A DNA stretch of 64,000 bases, taken from contig NC_089234.1 of NCBI RefSeq assembly GCF_963924675.1, positions 22,969,668 to 23,033,667 of the forward strand. Reading direction: 5' to 3'. The stretch comes from Phocoena phocoena. Lineage: Eukaryota > Chordata > Mammalia > Artiodactyla > Phocoenidae. A model generated the notes under the pieces. The model saw only the letters and a list, made by a program, of their open reading frames with translations. It ran no database searches and had not been told where the DNA came from. Both the position numbers and the translations under genes were made by a program. This document shows, in pieces, positions 47,336 through 59,058 of the stretch (its first letter is position 1; each line of letters opens with the position of its first letter).

Positions 47336-50090
47336 GAAAGCCCAAGTACCCGTGAGATGAACAGTAGCTGACGTGTGTCAGCAAAGTCCTTCGTACTTCT
47401 GGCTTCAGTGAGATTTGAAGGGGGCGTAATGGAAGGCATGGGCTATGAGCAGGTGGTGAGAAGGTCAAATGCATTCGATTTTTATTCCATCCATTCTCTA
47501 TGGCTGAGAACTACAGGTATTCCGGGTGCCCGGTGGGTTTTCAGGTTATAAAGCTTTTAAAGGATGAAGTCTGCCAGCTTACAGTTTGAAAGCAAAGCAG
47601 CCAAAAACTTGTGAGAGGATAAACGATATGGCCTTAAGGTGCTTGCCCAGAAGCTTTGAATTTATCTGATATAACCAGATCATAATTTGAGGGGGAATAA
47701 ATTCTCCTTGTTAAAATAATCAGTTACATTCCCTAACACTTGGGGAAAAGACCCCAGGGAAAGGTAGTTCTCTTTAAACTCTATAGACTTGTGGATTGCT
47801 TCCCCTCACAGGTGTAGCCCTTTGATACCGTGTAATTAAGAAGAACGGAATAGTTTAGGAACATCTGCATAAGGAATTAGGATGATTGGAATGGATCACA
47901 CATCTTTCATGGTGGAACTGATGTTAGCATATGCAATCATAGCTTGATTATCAAGCTATCATAAACAGAAATGGAGCACATATTAAAGAGAGATTTCTGA
48001 GCTGAGGGTTGAAGGACAAATAGAATGCAGGTGTTCCATTTATCTGTGGTACTCAAGTAATTTGGAAAGAGATACTTTTCATTGTGCAGTCTTTGTTGTA
48101 GTATGGTTTTATTTCCCTGTCCTTGCCCTCCTTTCCTCTTTCAGTTTTACAGATACAACCTGAGTCCCTACTATGTGCAAAGCAGTGTACCAGATCCTTT
48201 GTTTGATGCAAAATTCAGTAGAACATGTAAGCCTCTACTCTTAAGAGGCTATGATGCCTATTAGATTACAAAGTGTAGAAGAATGCCATCAGCACATACA
48301 GAGGTACAGAAGGCATTATCTGAGGAATATTGAGAAAGTCATATTATGCTTCCCTCTTACAATAATCCTCCACTAAAAGAATCACTCTGCCTCGCCAAGA
48401 GGTTCAATGAGACTAGAACCAGTTGTGATGGTCTCAATGAAATTAACGATGGAGATTCCTGTTGACTTCACAATTAGTGGGAGAGCCAGTTAGGCCCAAG
48501 ATTCAGAAACAGGAGGTAGTATACCCTCCTCCTTAGAGTTAATCCCCATGACCCTGGACTTTGATTCACACAGGCATCCTAATCCTGTAGCCAACCTCTT
48601 CACACTACAGCCTGTTACACTCTAATCTAGTTCCTTAACCCAGGTACCTGGGCTATATTTATGCACATAACGTGTTTCTTCATGCTAGCCTTCCTTCTTC
48701 CTTTTCAGGATAGCTTGTCTATTTCTTTCTTCGAAAGGCAAGCCACAAGACTTTCTTTTCTCAGAAACAAAACTTAAATTCAATTGCTTGTTCATGAGAT
48801 CTAAAATGAATAATCCTAAATACAGATATTAGAGGATGAGCCCCCTTGACAATTTGGAATGATCTGGAGTCCTGAAGAGACAGTGATAGAAGGTGCAAGT
48901 AATCACTCCAACACACTTTGTAACTGTGTGCTCAAGAGAGCTGGGATTTGAAAAAAACCTTCCAATGGTTAATGGCATTTGAAATAATTTTAAAATACAC
49001 AGGGGTGGGGATGTTTGCATAGGCAAATAGACTTATCCATAAAGCAAGGTGGAGGTTTCTAGAAGCTGAGAGTATTGTGATATTTACCTAATCTACCCTT
49101 CTGGCATGGGCTACTCAAATGTCCTCAGCTCAGTGTATGCCCAAAGCTTCTGTCTCTGCTGCTTGAGGCATTCATTTATATGAGCTATTTGATCAGTTTA
49201 TTCTGTTTCCAGTCTTCAATTAAAAAAAAAAAAGATCAGTCTCACTTTCTAACATTCTACATAGGGTTTTAATTTTCTTGTGCTATTTTAGGAATTGGAT
49301 TAAACTTAAGTCAATGGCAAATCTTTTTTGGGATAATTGAAAAGGTTTCTGCAAGAAAAAGGTTGTATGGAACCAATCTATTTCTCCATTACATCGTTAT
49401 TTTTGAGAAAAGAGGGCAAATGAGTTTCATTAGCTGACTCAGTGACCAGCACTGTCAGCTGGCTAGACAATGTCCAGTAATTAAAGTTGTTTCCCAAGTA
49501 TTTCCTGACAATCAACCACAAAATCATCATCAGTGATTCTCACGCATTCATTTTGTTAGGGAGCAACTGGGGCTAGTCCAAAACTTTAGAACTAAACACT
49601 GGAAGTTATTTCTCTTCACCACCTAATTTATTACAAAATAGTCTTGTGTGAAAAGAGGTGCCATCCAATGTGAACAGTTTTTGCAAGGCATATGCCTGGG
49701 GCATAATCCTCAGAAATAGAGTTGTGTAGTTGAGCCAGATTTAGAGAGATAACCTATCAGTGAGGTCCTCCTCCCTGTTCCAGCTGCATTCTGATCACTT
49801 CGTTTTGAGTTCATTGAGTACTTCATCAATAGGATCCAAGAGACAACCTCAAATACTCAGAATAAAATTGGCTTTACCACCCCTAGACAACAAGCTTCCA
49901 TATATGCCGGTGAAGAGCTGAGCTTCAGATCTAGGGCCCTCCTTCAGATCTAAAGCTCCAAAATTATAGCCTCACCATGACTATATACCTTGAAAGCATC
50001 AAGATAATTTTATTATTCCCTTCGGCTCTGTTCATTTCAGTTACCAGAAGAAACCCTAGGCTTCCTGGTCATACCCTAGCATAAACCATT
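47336..50090. other. Unassigned host DNA
   Basis: No exon, RNA gene or confident repeat recognised. The segment 48,140-48,260 has weak resemblance to an old MIR/L2-type end. Confidence 0.35.
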
Positions 50091-50097
50091 ATCATTT

Positions 50098-50335
50098 CAC
50101 CTGGATGATAGGAATAGCCTCCAAACTCTTCTACCTGGTTTCGCTTTATTCACACCAGTGGCTACACACAGCATCCAGAACAATCCTTTTAAAATGAAGT
50201 TACCTATGCCTCTGTTCAAAACTATGGTTTTCTCCATAAGACAGAGCTTTATTTATTTTCTTTGTTACATTCACTGCTGTCTCTACAATGCCTAAAACAG
50301 CATATAGTGAGCGCTCAGAAAATATTTGTCAGATA
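50098..50335 (+). mobile_element. L2 LINE fragment (left of LTR-like insert)
   Basis: AGCCTCCAAACTCTTCTACC, AGCATCCAGAACAATCCTTT and CTGTTCAAAACTATGGTTTT follow L2 order in sense orientation. The end is also L2-like (GAGCGCTCAGAAAATATTTG). Confidence 0.6.
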
Positions 50336-50647
50336 GATAGAGAGAGAGATAAATAGGGAATATTTCCTCTTTTCAATGCTCTCTTCTACTGCCTTTGCTC
50401 AAGTCCTTATTATTTCATTTGGGTTATTTTTTATTTATCATAATACAGTAGTATATGCATATAGTTCTATAAAAACAGGAAACATAAATAAAAATAAAGA
50501 GGAAAATAAAAGTTATATAATCCACCATCCAAAGTTAACATTTTGGTTTATATTCTTCTAGATATTTTCTATAGTAGTAGTTTCTTCCATTATATTCCAG
50601 CCCAGGTCCTACTCCTATACCAAACACAGTCTTAATGTTGTCACCAG

Positions 50648-51103
50648 TTGCATTTGTTTCCTGTGGCTGCCGTAACAAACTGATCCCAAGCTGGTGGCTT
50701 AAAACAAGATAAATCTATTCTCTCACAGTTCTGGAGGCCAGAAGTCAGAAGCCCAGGTGCTGTCAGTGTTACACTCCCTCTGGGACTCTGGGGGAAAAGC
50801 CTTTCTTTACCTCCTCTAGTTTCTTGTGGTTTCTGGCCTCTTGGCTTATAGCAACACCCTTCTGGGAAGTCTTCATGTTGACTTCTCTTGTATTTGTGTG
50901 TTATCCTCTTTCTGTCTCTTATAAAGACACCTGTCATTGGATTTATTCCCCCACCCAGATAATCCAGGATAAACGCATCTCAAGACCCTTAACTTAATTA
51001 TATCTGCAAATACTCTTTTTTCCAAATAAGCTCACATTCACAGATTCTAGGGATTTGGTGTGGACATGTCTTTGATGGGGGTTCACCATTCAACCTACTA
51101 CAC
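50648..51103 (-). repeat. Ancient LTR-like repeat, second copy of the family at 17.4 kb
   Basis: TGCATTTGTTTCCTGTGGCT ... CCGTAACAAACTGATCCCAA ... ATTCTCTCACAGTTCTGGAG ... CCCAGATAATCCAGGATAAA ... AACTTAATTATATCTGCAAA ... ACCATTCAACCTACTACA. The features occur in the same order as at 17,434-17,886. I read it as an old MLT/ERVL-class LTR in reverse orientation. The name is not certain. Confidence 0.65.
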
Positions 51104-51107
51104 CAAT

Positions 51108-51330
51108 GTTAAATTCCTCAGACAAAATAAATTTGTTTGTGTCACCGCTGTGTGTTAAAAATCCTTCAGTGGTTCCCCATTATCTATGCCAGACTCCTTT
51201 GGATGGCATGAAAAGCATTTATGATCCTTGCCTAATCTTCCAAGAAAACAGACTTCATAATGCAGACAATCCATCATGGCCACTCCATCCCAATGATGTG
51301 TAGAGAGAAAAACAGTCTCCTCAGGAAAAC
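51108..51330 (+). mobile_element. L2 LINE fragment (right of LTR-like insert)
   Basis: AAAAATCCTTCAGTGGTTCC, CCATTATCTATGCCAGACTC and GATCCTTGCCTAATCTTCCA resemble the L2 3' region. Confidence 0.5.
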
Positions 51331-51334
51331 TGGA

Positions 51335-52305
51335 CCGTGTCCTAATTAAACAGCTAGAGGTACACAACACTGAGATGTGGTATTTAGTGTAAATGTGACA
51401 GTTTGAATTCAGCAGTGAGTCAGAGCATGGTTCATAGAGATTAGTTTACACTTGTATTTTTTCATCACCTGGAAAATATGTGACATCAATAAATTATTAA
51501 TTTGTTTTGATAAAAGGAGTGAATAGATGCAAGTATTAAATTCATGGTTCAAGGACTCAAATACTCTTTTCCCTCAACCAGTGTTTGTCTCTTTGTTGCC
51601 CCTCCTAGCTGAAGATTTTTTCTATGCATTTGCTTTTGAATCTCTCTTTTAGAAGAGTATACTTAATTTATGTCGCATTGAATTAATTTCTCCAAAAAAG
51701 GAGCCCATCATTCCTGTCTCTCTCTATTGTTCAGATGTTGTATCAGTGCAGGATGATAGGAGCAAGGCAGAAGCTATGCTAAGTGACAAAGTGTGAAGTG
51801 TGAAATTCACATGTATTAGTCATTTTCCTTCTTCTGTCTCTTTATCTTAATGTATTAAAGGTAATAGTCTGAATCAAGCCTCGGCAGTTGTTTACTTTTT
51901 TCTGACAGAATTAGCTGGGGCAGTTCAGTCTCTCCAATTTATTGTTGAGCCTCATCCAATTTCCATCACTTCCAGGTGTAATTTTTCCTTTCATTTTCTT
52001 TAAAAAAAATTAAAATTGCCCACAATCCTCCTTCATGGTTACTTGGTTTGACAAATTTATCAGAAAATGTAGAGAATGGCTTAGAGTAGATCATATCAGA
52101 CCTGGTGTATTTGTGATACAAGATCATTAAGTTTACAGGGAATTGTTCTGAGATGGCGGGAGATGAAGCCCCAAAAAGAAGCAGAGCAGTGGCTGGGTAC
52201 CAAGGGCAGTAGTGGGAGTGGTCTATCCTACTGCAGGCAAAATTGGGGGTGGAGGATGTTGTCCTTGAAGAATTTTAAAACAGTAAGAAAACCAAATAAT
52301 GTCAG
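51335..52305. other. Unassigned host DNA
   Basis: No gene or repeat family recognised. Confidence 0.4.
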
Positions 52306-52311
52306 TTCTAA

Positions 52312-53218
52312 ATTTTTAAAATTAAAACTTAATTTTTTAGAGCAGTTTTAGGTTTACAGTTGAATTAAAGGGGAGTAATAGAGATTTCTTATTATACTTC
52401 CTGCCACACCCACACACACACACTCACAGCTTCCCCCATTATGAGCATCCTCCGCCAGAGAGGTATAACTCTTATAACTGATGAACCTACATTGCTATGA
52501 TATAATCATCCAGAGTTTATATTTCAGTTCACTTTTGCTGTTGTACATTCTATGGGTTTGGACAAAGATATAATGACATGTATCCATCATTATGGTATCA
52601 TACAGAATATTTCCACTGCCCTAAAAATTGTGTGCACTCTGCTTATTCAGTCCTTCACCTGCCCCTTAATACTTGTCAAGCACTGACCTTTTTACTGTCT
52701 CCATAGTTTTTAATTTTCTAGCATGTCATATAATTAGAATCATACAGTATGTGTATCCTTTTCAGGTTGGCTTCTTTCACTTTAATAATAGAAATTTAAG
52801 TTTCCACCATATCTTTTCATGACTTGATAGCTCATTTCATTTGAGCACTGAATAATATTCCATTGTCTGTATGTCTCACAGTTTGTTTATCCATTTACCC
52901 ACTGAAGAACATCTTGGTTGCTTCTAAGTTTGGGCAATTATGAATAAAGCTGCTGTTAATCTATGTGCAAGCTTTTGTGTGGACATACGTTTTCAACTCC
53001 TTTGAGTAAACACTAAGGAGTATGATTTCTGGATCATAATGATTGTAAGAATATGTTCAGTTTTGTAAGAAACTGCCACATTGTCTTCCAAAAGTGTACC
53101 GTTTTGCTTTCCCACAGCAATGAAACAGAGTTCCTGTTGCCCACATCCTCACACATCCTTACCAACATTTGCTGGTGTCAGTTTCTGGATTTTGGTCATT
53201 CTAATAGGTGAGTAGTGG
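52312..53218 (-). mobile_element. Antisense L1M 3' end
   Basis: The + strand carries the reverse complement of an old L1M 3' region in clear order: GAGCAGTTTTAGGTTTACAG, GATGAACCTACATTGCTATG, TACATTCTATGGGTTTGGAC, GAATAATATTCCATTGTCTG, AATTATGAATAAAGCTGCTG, TTTTGTAAGAAACTGCCACA and TTTTGGTCATTCTAATAGGT. It is the only clear L1 on the minus strand in this window. Confidence 0.85.
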
Positions 53219-53277
53219 GATCTCTCAGTCTACTTCTTATTATGACTCTGAACCAATAATTCTAAAAGATGTCAGTG

Positions 53278-53293
53278 ATAAAATACTCCCAGA
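53278..53293 (+). repeat. Left target-site duplication of near-full-length L1
   Basis: ATAAAATACTCCCAGA, repeated perfectly at 59,043-59,058. Confidence 0.95.
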
Positions 53294-53903
53294 GGAGAAA
53301 GGAAAACCAAATTGAAGAGGCTCAATGATTGTTCTCAAAGGTATTTCTAAATGGGCTTAGGAGATTAGCAAGCTTCATTTCCAGAATGTTTCTGCAGTGG
53401 TTCAGCCATATGGCTGACAGGGCTTTGGTGCTCTGACCAGGTGTCAGGCCTGAGCCTTGAGGTGGAAGAGCTGAGTTCAGGACATTGGGCCACCAGAGAC
53501 CTCCCAGCCCCACATAATATCAATTGGCAAGAGCTCTCCCAGATACCTCCATTTCAACGCAATGACCCAGCTATACTCAATGACCAGCAAGCTCCAGTGC
53601 TGGACGCCTGATGCCAAAAAACTAGCAAGACAGGATCACAACCCCACCCGATAGCAGAGAGGCTGCCTAAAATCATAATAAGTTCACAGACACCCCAAAA
53701 CACACCACTGGACATGGTCCTGCCCACCAGAAAGACAAGATCCAGCCTCATCCACCAGGACACAGGCACAAGTCCCCTCCACCAAGAAACCTACACAACC
53801 CACTGAACCAACCTTAGCCACTGGGGGCAGACACCAAAAACAACAGGAACGATGAACCTGCAGCCTGTGAAAAGGAGACCCCAAACACAGTAAGTTAAGC
53901 AAA
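53294..53903 (+). promoter_or_regulatory. L1 5' UTR (internal promoter region), incomplete
   Basis: Relatively GC-rich for the window (CCCTCCACCAAGAAACCTAC, CCTTAGCCACTGGGGGCAGA) and directly upstream of ORF1. In L1 this region holds the internal pol II promoter. No transcription-factor sites were called. The length, about 610 bp, is probably shorter than a complete 5' UTR, so promoter activity is uncertain. Confidence 0.7.
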
Positions 53904-54832
53904 ATGAGAAGACAGACACATATGCAGCAGATGAAGAAGCAAGGTGAAAACCCACCAGACCAAACAAATGAAGAGGAAATAGGCAGTCTACCTGGAAAAG
54001 AATTCAGAGTAATGATAGTAAAGATGATCCAAAATCTTGGAAAAAGAATGGAGAAAATAAAAGAAACGTTTAACAAGGACCTAGAAAAAATAAAGAGCAA
54101 AAAAAAAAAAATGATGAACAACACAATAAATGAAATTAAGAATTGTCTAGAAGGAATCAATAGCAGAATAACTGAGGCAGAAGAACGGATAAGTGACCTG
54201 GAAGATAAAATAGTGGAAATAAATATTGCAGACAAGAATAAAGAAAATAGAATGAAAGAATTGAAGACAGTCTCAGAGACTTCTGAGACAACATTAAACG
54301 CACCAGCATTCGAATTATAGTGATCCCGGAAGAAGAAGAGAAAAAGAAAGGGACTGAGAAAATATTTGAAGAGATTACACTTGAAAACTTCCCTACTATG
54401 GGAAAGGAAATAGTCAATAAAATTCAGGAAGCGCAGAGAGTCCCAACCAGGATAAATACAAAGAGAAATGCTCCAAGACACATATTAAACAAACTATAAA
54501 AAATTAAATACAAAGAAAAAATATTAAAAGCAGCAAGGGAAAAGCAACAAATAACATACAAGGGAATCCCCATAAAGTTAACAGCTGATCTTTCAGCAGA
54601 AACTCTGCAAGCCAGAAGGTGGTGGCAGGACACATTTAAAGTGATGAAAGGGAAAAACCTACAACCAAGATTACTCTACCCAGCAAGGTTCTCATTCAGA
54701 TTCAAAGAGAAATTAAAACCCTTACAGACTAGCAAAAGGTAAGAGAATTCAGCACCAACAACAGCTTTACAACAAATGCTAAAGGAACTACTCTGGGCAG
54801 GAAACACAAGAGAAGGAAAAGACCTACAATAA
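53904..54832 (+). pseudogene. L1 ORF1 pseudogene (RNA-binding chaperone)
   Basis: ORF1p is an RNA-binding protein that coats L1 RNA. The frame opens at ATG 53,904 and runs 138 codons to a stop at 54,318-54,320. This N-terminal part contains a strongly charged coiled-coil region (residues about 45-125, with EEIGSLPGKEFRVMIVKMIQ near the start). After a frame change (about 54,250-54,290) the text continues as the RRM and C-terminal domains, with IRIIVIPEEEEKKKGTEK, a further stop around 54,496 and another frame change near 54,735. The family-typical end LKELLWAGNTREGKDLQ stops with TAA at 54,830-54,832. Length to that stop is 929 bp, consistent with a net frameshift. Not translatable into full ORF1p. 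Confidence 0.92.
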
Positions 54833-54854
54833 CAAACCCAAAACAATTAAGAAA

Positions 54855-57800
54855 ATGGTAATAAGAACATACATATCGATAATTACCTTAAATGTAAATG
54901 GATTAAATGCTCCAACCAAAAGACATAGACTGGCTGAATGGATACAAAAACAAGACCTGTATATATGCTGTCTACAAGAAACCCACCTCAGACCTAGGGA
55001 TACATACAGACTGAAAGTAGGGGATGGAAAAAGATATTCCATGAAAATGGAAATCAAAAGAAAGCTGGAGTAGCAATTCTCATATCAGACAAAATAGACT
55101 TTAAAACAAAGACTATTACAAGAGACAAAGAAGGACACTACATAATGATCAAGGGATCAATCCAAGAAGAAGATATAACAATTGTAAATATTTATGCACC
55201 CAACATAGGAGCACCTCAATACATAAGGCAAATGCTATTAGCCAAAAAAGGGGAAATAGACAGTAGCACAATAATAGTAGGAGACTTTAACACCCCACTT
55301 TCACCAATGGACAGATCATCCAAAATGAAAATAAATAAGGAAACACAAGCTTTAAATGATACATTAAACAAGATGGACTTAATTGATATTTATAGTACAT
55401 TCCATCCAAAAACAACAGAATAAACTTTCTTCTCAAGTGCTCACGGAACACTCTCCAGGACAGATCACATCTTGTTGTGTCACAAAACAAACCTTGGTAA
55501 ATTTAAGAAAACTGAAGTCGTATCAAGTATCTTTTCTGACCAAAACACTACGCGACTAGATATCAATTATAGGAAAAAATCTGTAAAAACTACAAACACA
55601 TGAAGGCTAAAAAATACACTACTAAATAACCAAGAGATCACTGAGGAATTCAAAGAGTAAATGAAAAATTACCTAGAAACAAATCACAATGAAAACACAA
55701 TGACCCAAAACCTATGGGATGCAGCAAAAACAGTTCTAAGAGGGAAGTTTATAGCAATACAATCCTACCTCAAGAAACAAGAAACATGTCAAATAGACAA
55801 CCTAGCCTTACACCTAAAGCAATTAGAGAAAGAAGGACAGAAAAAGTTAGCAGAGGGAAAGAAATCATAAAGATTAGATCAGACATCAATGAAAAAGAAA
55901 TGAAGGAAACGATAGCAAAGATCAATAAAATTAAAAGCTGGTTCTTTGAGAAGATAAACAAAATTGATAAACCATTAGCCAGACTCATCAAGAAAAAAAG
56001 GGAGAAGACTCAAATCAATACAAGTAGAAATGAAAAAGAAGTAACAACTGACACTACAGAAATACAAAGGATCATGAGAGATTACTACAAGCAACTATAG
56101 GCCAATAAAATGGACAACCTGGAAGAAATGGACAAATTCTTAGAAAAGCACAACCTTCCAAGACTGAGCTAGGAAGAAATAGAAAATATAAACAGACCAA
56201 TCACAAGCACTGAAATTAAAACTGTGATTAAAAATCTTGCAACAAACAAAAGTCCAGGACCAGATGGATTCAAAGGCAGATTCTATCAAACATTTAAAAA
56301 AGAGCTAACACCTATCCTTTTCAAACTCTTCCAAAATATAGCAGAGGGAGGAACACTCCCAAACTCATTCTACGAGGCCACCATCGCCTGATACCAAAAC
56401 CAGACAAAGATGTCACAAATAAGGAAAACTAGAGACCCATATCACTGATGAACACAGATGCAAAAATGCTCCACAAAATACTAGCAAAGAGAAACCGGCA
56501 CCACATTAAAAGGATCATATACCATGATCAAGTGGGGGTTTTCCCAGCAATACAAGGATTCTTCAATATATGTAAATCAATCAATGTGATACACCATATT
56601 AACAAACTGAAGGAGAAAAACTGTATGATAATCTCAATAGATGCAGAAAAAACTTTCAACAAAATTCAACATCTGTTTATGATAAAAACTCTCTAGAAAG
56701 TAGACATAGAGGGAACCTACCTCAACATAATAAAGGTCATATATGACAAACCCACAGTCAACATTGTTCTCAATGGTGAAAAACTGAAACCATTTCCACT
56801 AAAATCAGGAAAAAGACAAGGTTGCCCACTCTCACCACTGTTATTCAACATAGTTTTGGAAGTTTCAGCCACAGCAATCAGAGACAAAAAAGAAATAAAA
56901 GGAATCCAAATGGAAAAGAAGAAGTAAAACTGTCACTCTTTGCAGATGACATGATACTATACATAGAGAATCCTAAAGATGCTACCAGAAAACTATGAGA
57001 GCTAATCAATGAATTTGGTAAAGTAGCAGGATACAAAATTAATGCACAGAAACCTCTTGCATTTCTATATACTAATGATGAAAAATCTGAAAGAGAAATT
57101 AAGGAAACACTCCCGTTTACCACTGCAACAAAAAGAATAAAATACCTAGGAATAAATACCTAAGGAGACAAAAGACCTGTATGCAGAAAATTATAAGACT
57201 GATGAAAGAAATTAAAGATGACTGAAACAGATGGAGAGATGTACCATGTTCTTGGATTGGAAGAATCAACCTTGTGAAAATGACTCTACTACCCAAAGCA
57301 ATCTACGGATTCAATGCAATCCCTATCAAACTACCAATGGCATTTTTCACAGAACTAGAGCAAAAAATTTCACAATTTGTATGGAAACACAAAAGACCTC
57401 GAATAGCCAAAGCAATCTTGAGAACGAAAAACGGAGGTGGAGGAATCAGGCTCCCTGACTTCGGACTATACTACAAAGCTTCAGTGATCAAGACAGTATG
57501 GTACTGGCACAAAAACAGAAAGATAGATCAATGGAACAGGATAGAAAGCCCAGAGATAAACCCACACACATATGGTCACCTTATCTTTGATAAAGGAGGC
57601 AAGAATATACAATGGAGTAAAGACAACCACTTCAATAAGTGGTGCTGGGAAAACTGCACAGCTACATGTAAAAGAATGAAATTAGAACACTCCCTAACAC
57701 CACACACAAAAGTAAACTCAAAGTGGATTAAAGACCTACATGTAAGGCCAGGCACTATAAAACTCTTAGAGGAAAACATAGGCAGAACACTCTATGACAT

Positions 57801-58627
57801 AAATCACAGCAAGATCCTTTTTGACCCACCTCCTAGAGAAATGGGAATAAAGACAAAAATAAACAAATGGGACCTAAAGAAACTTAGAAGCCTTTGCACA
57901 GCAAAGGAAGCCATAAACAAGACGAAAAGACAACCCCAGAATGTGAGAAAATATTTGCAAATGAAGCAACTGACAAAGGGTTTATCTCTAAAATATGCAA
58001 GCAGTTCATGCAGCTCAATATCAAAAAACAGACAACCCTATCCAAAAATGGGCAGAAGACCTAAATAGACATTTCTCCAGAGAAGGTATACAGATTGCCA
58101 ACAAACACCTGAAAGGATGCTCAACATCACTAATCATTAGAGAAATGCAAATCAAAACTACACTGATGTATCATCTCACACTAGTCAGAATGGCCATCAT
58201 CAAAAAATCTACAAACAGTAAATGTTGGAGGAGGTGTGGAGAAAAGTGAACCTTCTTGTAGTGTTGGTGGGAATGTGAATTGATACAGGCATTATGGAGA
58301 ACAGTATGGAGGTTCCTTATAAAACTAAAAATAGAACTACCATACGACCCAGCAATCCCTCTACTGGGCATATACCCAGAGAAAACCATAATTCAAAAAG
58401 AGTCATGTACCACACTGTTCATTGCAGCACTATTTACAATAGCCAGGACATGGAAGCAACCTAAGTGTCCACTGACAGAAGAATGGATAAAGAAGGTTTG
58501 GCACATATATACAATGGAATATTACTCAGCCATGAAAAGAAATGAAATTGAGTTACTTGTAGTGAGGTGGATAGACCTAGAGTCTGTCACACAGAGTGAA
58601 GTAAGTCAGAAAGGGAATAACAAATAG
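54855..58627 (+). pseudogene. L1 ORF2 pseudogene (endonuclease, RT, C-terminal domain)
   Basis: ORF2p supplies endonuclease and reverse transcriptase. ATG at 54,855. The first piece (to 55,073) has TLNVNGLNAPTKRHRLAEW and QETHLRP, which hold endonuclease active-site Asn and Glu positions. 55,145-55,423 has VNIYAPNIGAPQYI and VGDFNTPLSP, with the Asp/Asn catalytic pair, then a stop. RT text is broken in several frames but keeps FADD at 56,939-56,950. The text where the family has RSGTRQG reads as KSGKRQG here. The C-terminal part is open over 57,274-58,068 (264 codons), and the cysteine motif at about 58,230 is cut by a stop after CWRRCGEK. The last frame ends at 58,627, slightly before the family-typical stop. 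Multiple frameshifts exclude function. Confidence 0.92.
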
Positions 58628-58946
58628 CATATGCTAACACATGTATATGGAATCTTAAAAGAAAAGGTTCTGAAGAACCGAGGGTCAGGACAGGAATAAA
58701 GACGCAGTCATAGAGAACCGACTTGAGGACATGGTTGGGGGGGAAGGGTAAGCTGGGATGAAGTAAGAGAGTGACATTGACAGATATACACTACCAAATG
58801 TAAAATAGATAGCTAGTGGGAAGCAGCCGCATAGCAAAGGGAGATCAGCTCGGTGCTTTTTGACCAAAGAGGGGTGGGATAGGGAGGGTGGGAGTGAGAC
58901 GCAAAAGGGAAGGGATATGGGGTTATATGCATACGTACAGCTGATT

Positions 58947-58998
58947 TACTTTGTTATGCAGCAGAAACTAACTACTTTGTTATGCAGCAGAAACTAAC
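58947..58998 (+). repeat. 26-bp tandem duplication in L1 3' UTR
   Basis: TACTTTGTTATGCAGCAGAA plus CTAAC occurs at 58,947-58,972 and again at 58,973-58,998 without differences. The other young L1s here have it once. Confidence 0.92.
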
Positions 58999-59042
58999 AC
59001 AACAATATAAAGCAACTATACTCCAATAAAGTTAATAATAAA

Positions 59043-59058
59043 ATAAAATACTCCCAGA
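59043..59058 (+). repeat. Right target-site duplication of near-full-length L1
   Basis: ATAAAATACTCCCAGA, identical to 53,278-53,293. Confidence 0.95.

Larger units (their letters stand above)
53294..59042 (+). mobile_element. Nearly full-length young L1 (5.75 kb)
   Basis: The largest L1 in the window, flanked by perfect 16-bp duplications. Order: 5' UTR remnant (53,294-53,903; unlike the older L1 at 2.5 kb), ORF1 (53,904-54,832), short spacer, ORF2 (54,855 to about 58,655), 3' UTR with AATAAAG near 59,025. The tail is a short A/T-mixed TTAATAATAAAAT rather than pure poly(A). Both ORFs carry frameshifts and stops. Its DNA is the reference against which the deletions in the other L1 copies here were judged. 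Confidence 0.96.

Noticed and set aside
53684..54481. 265-codon minus-strand open frame
   Set aside because: It is antisense to the A-rich L1 ORF1, where absence of stops on the opposite strand is expected; the product is a Phe/Ser/Ile-rich string without domains.
57274..58068. 264-codon open frame as a possible domesticated gene
   Set aside because: It is the ORF2 C-terminal part of the L1 at 53.3-59.0 kb, in place and in frame with that element; no sign of separate selection.
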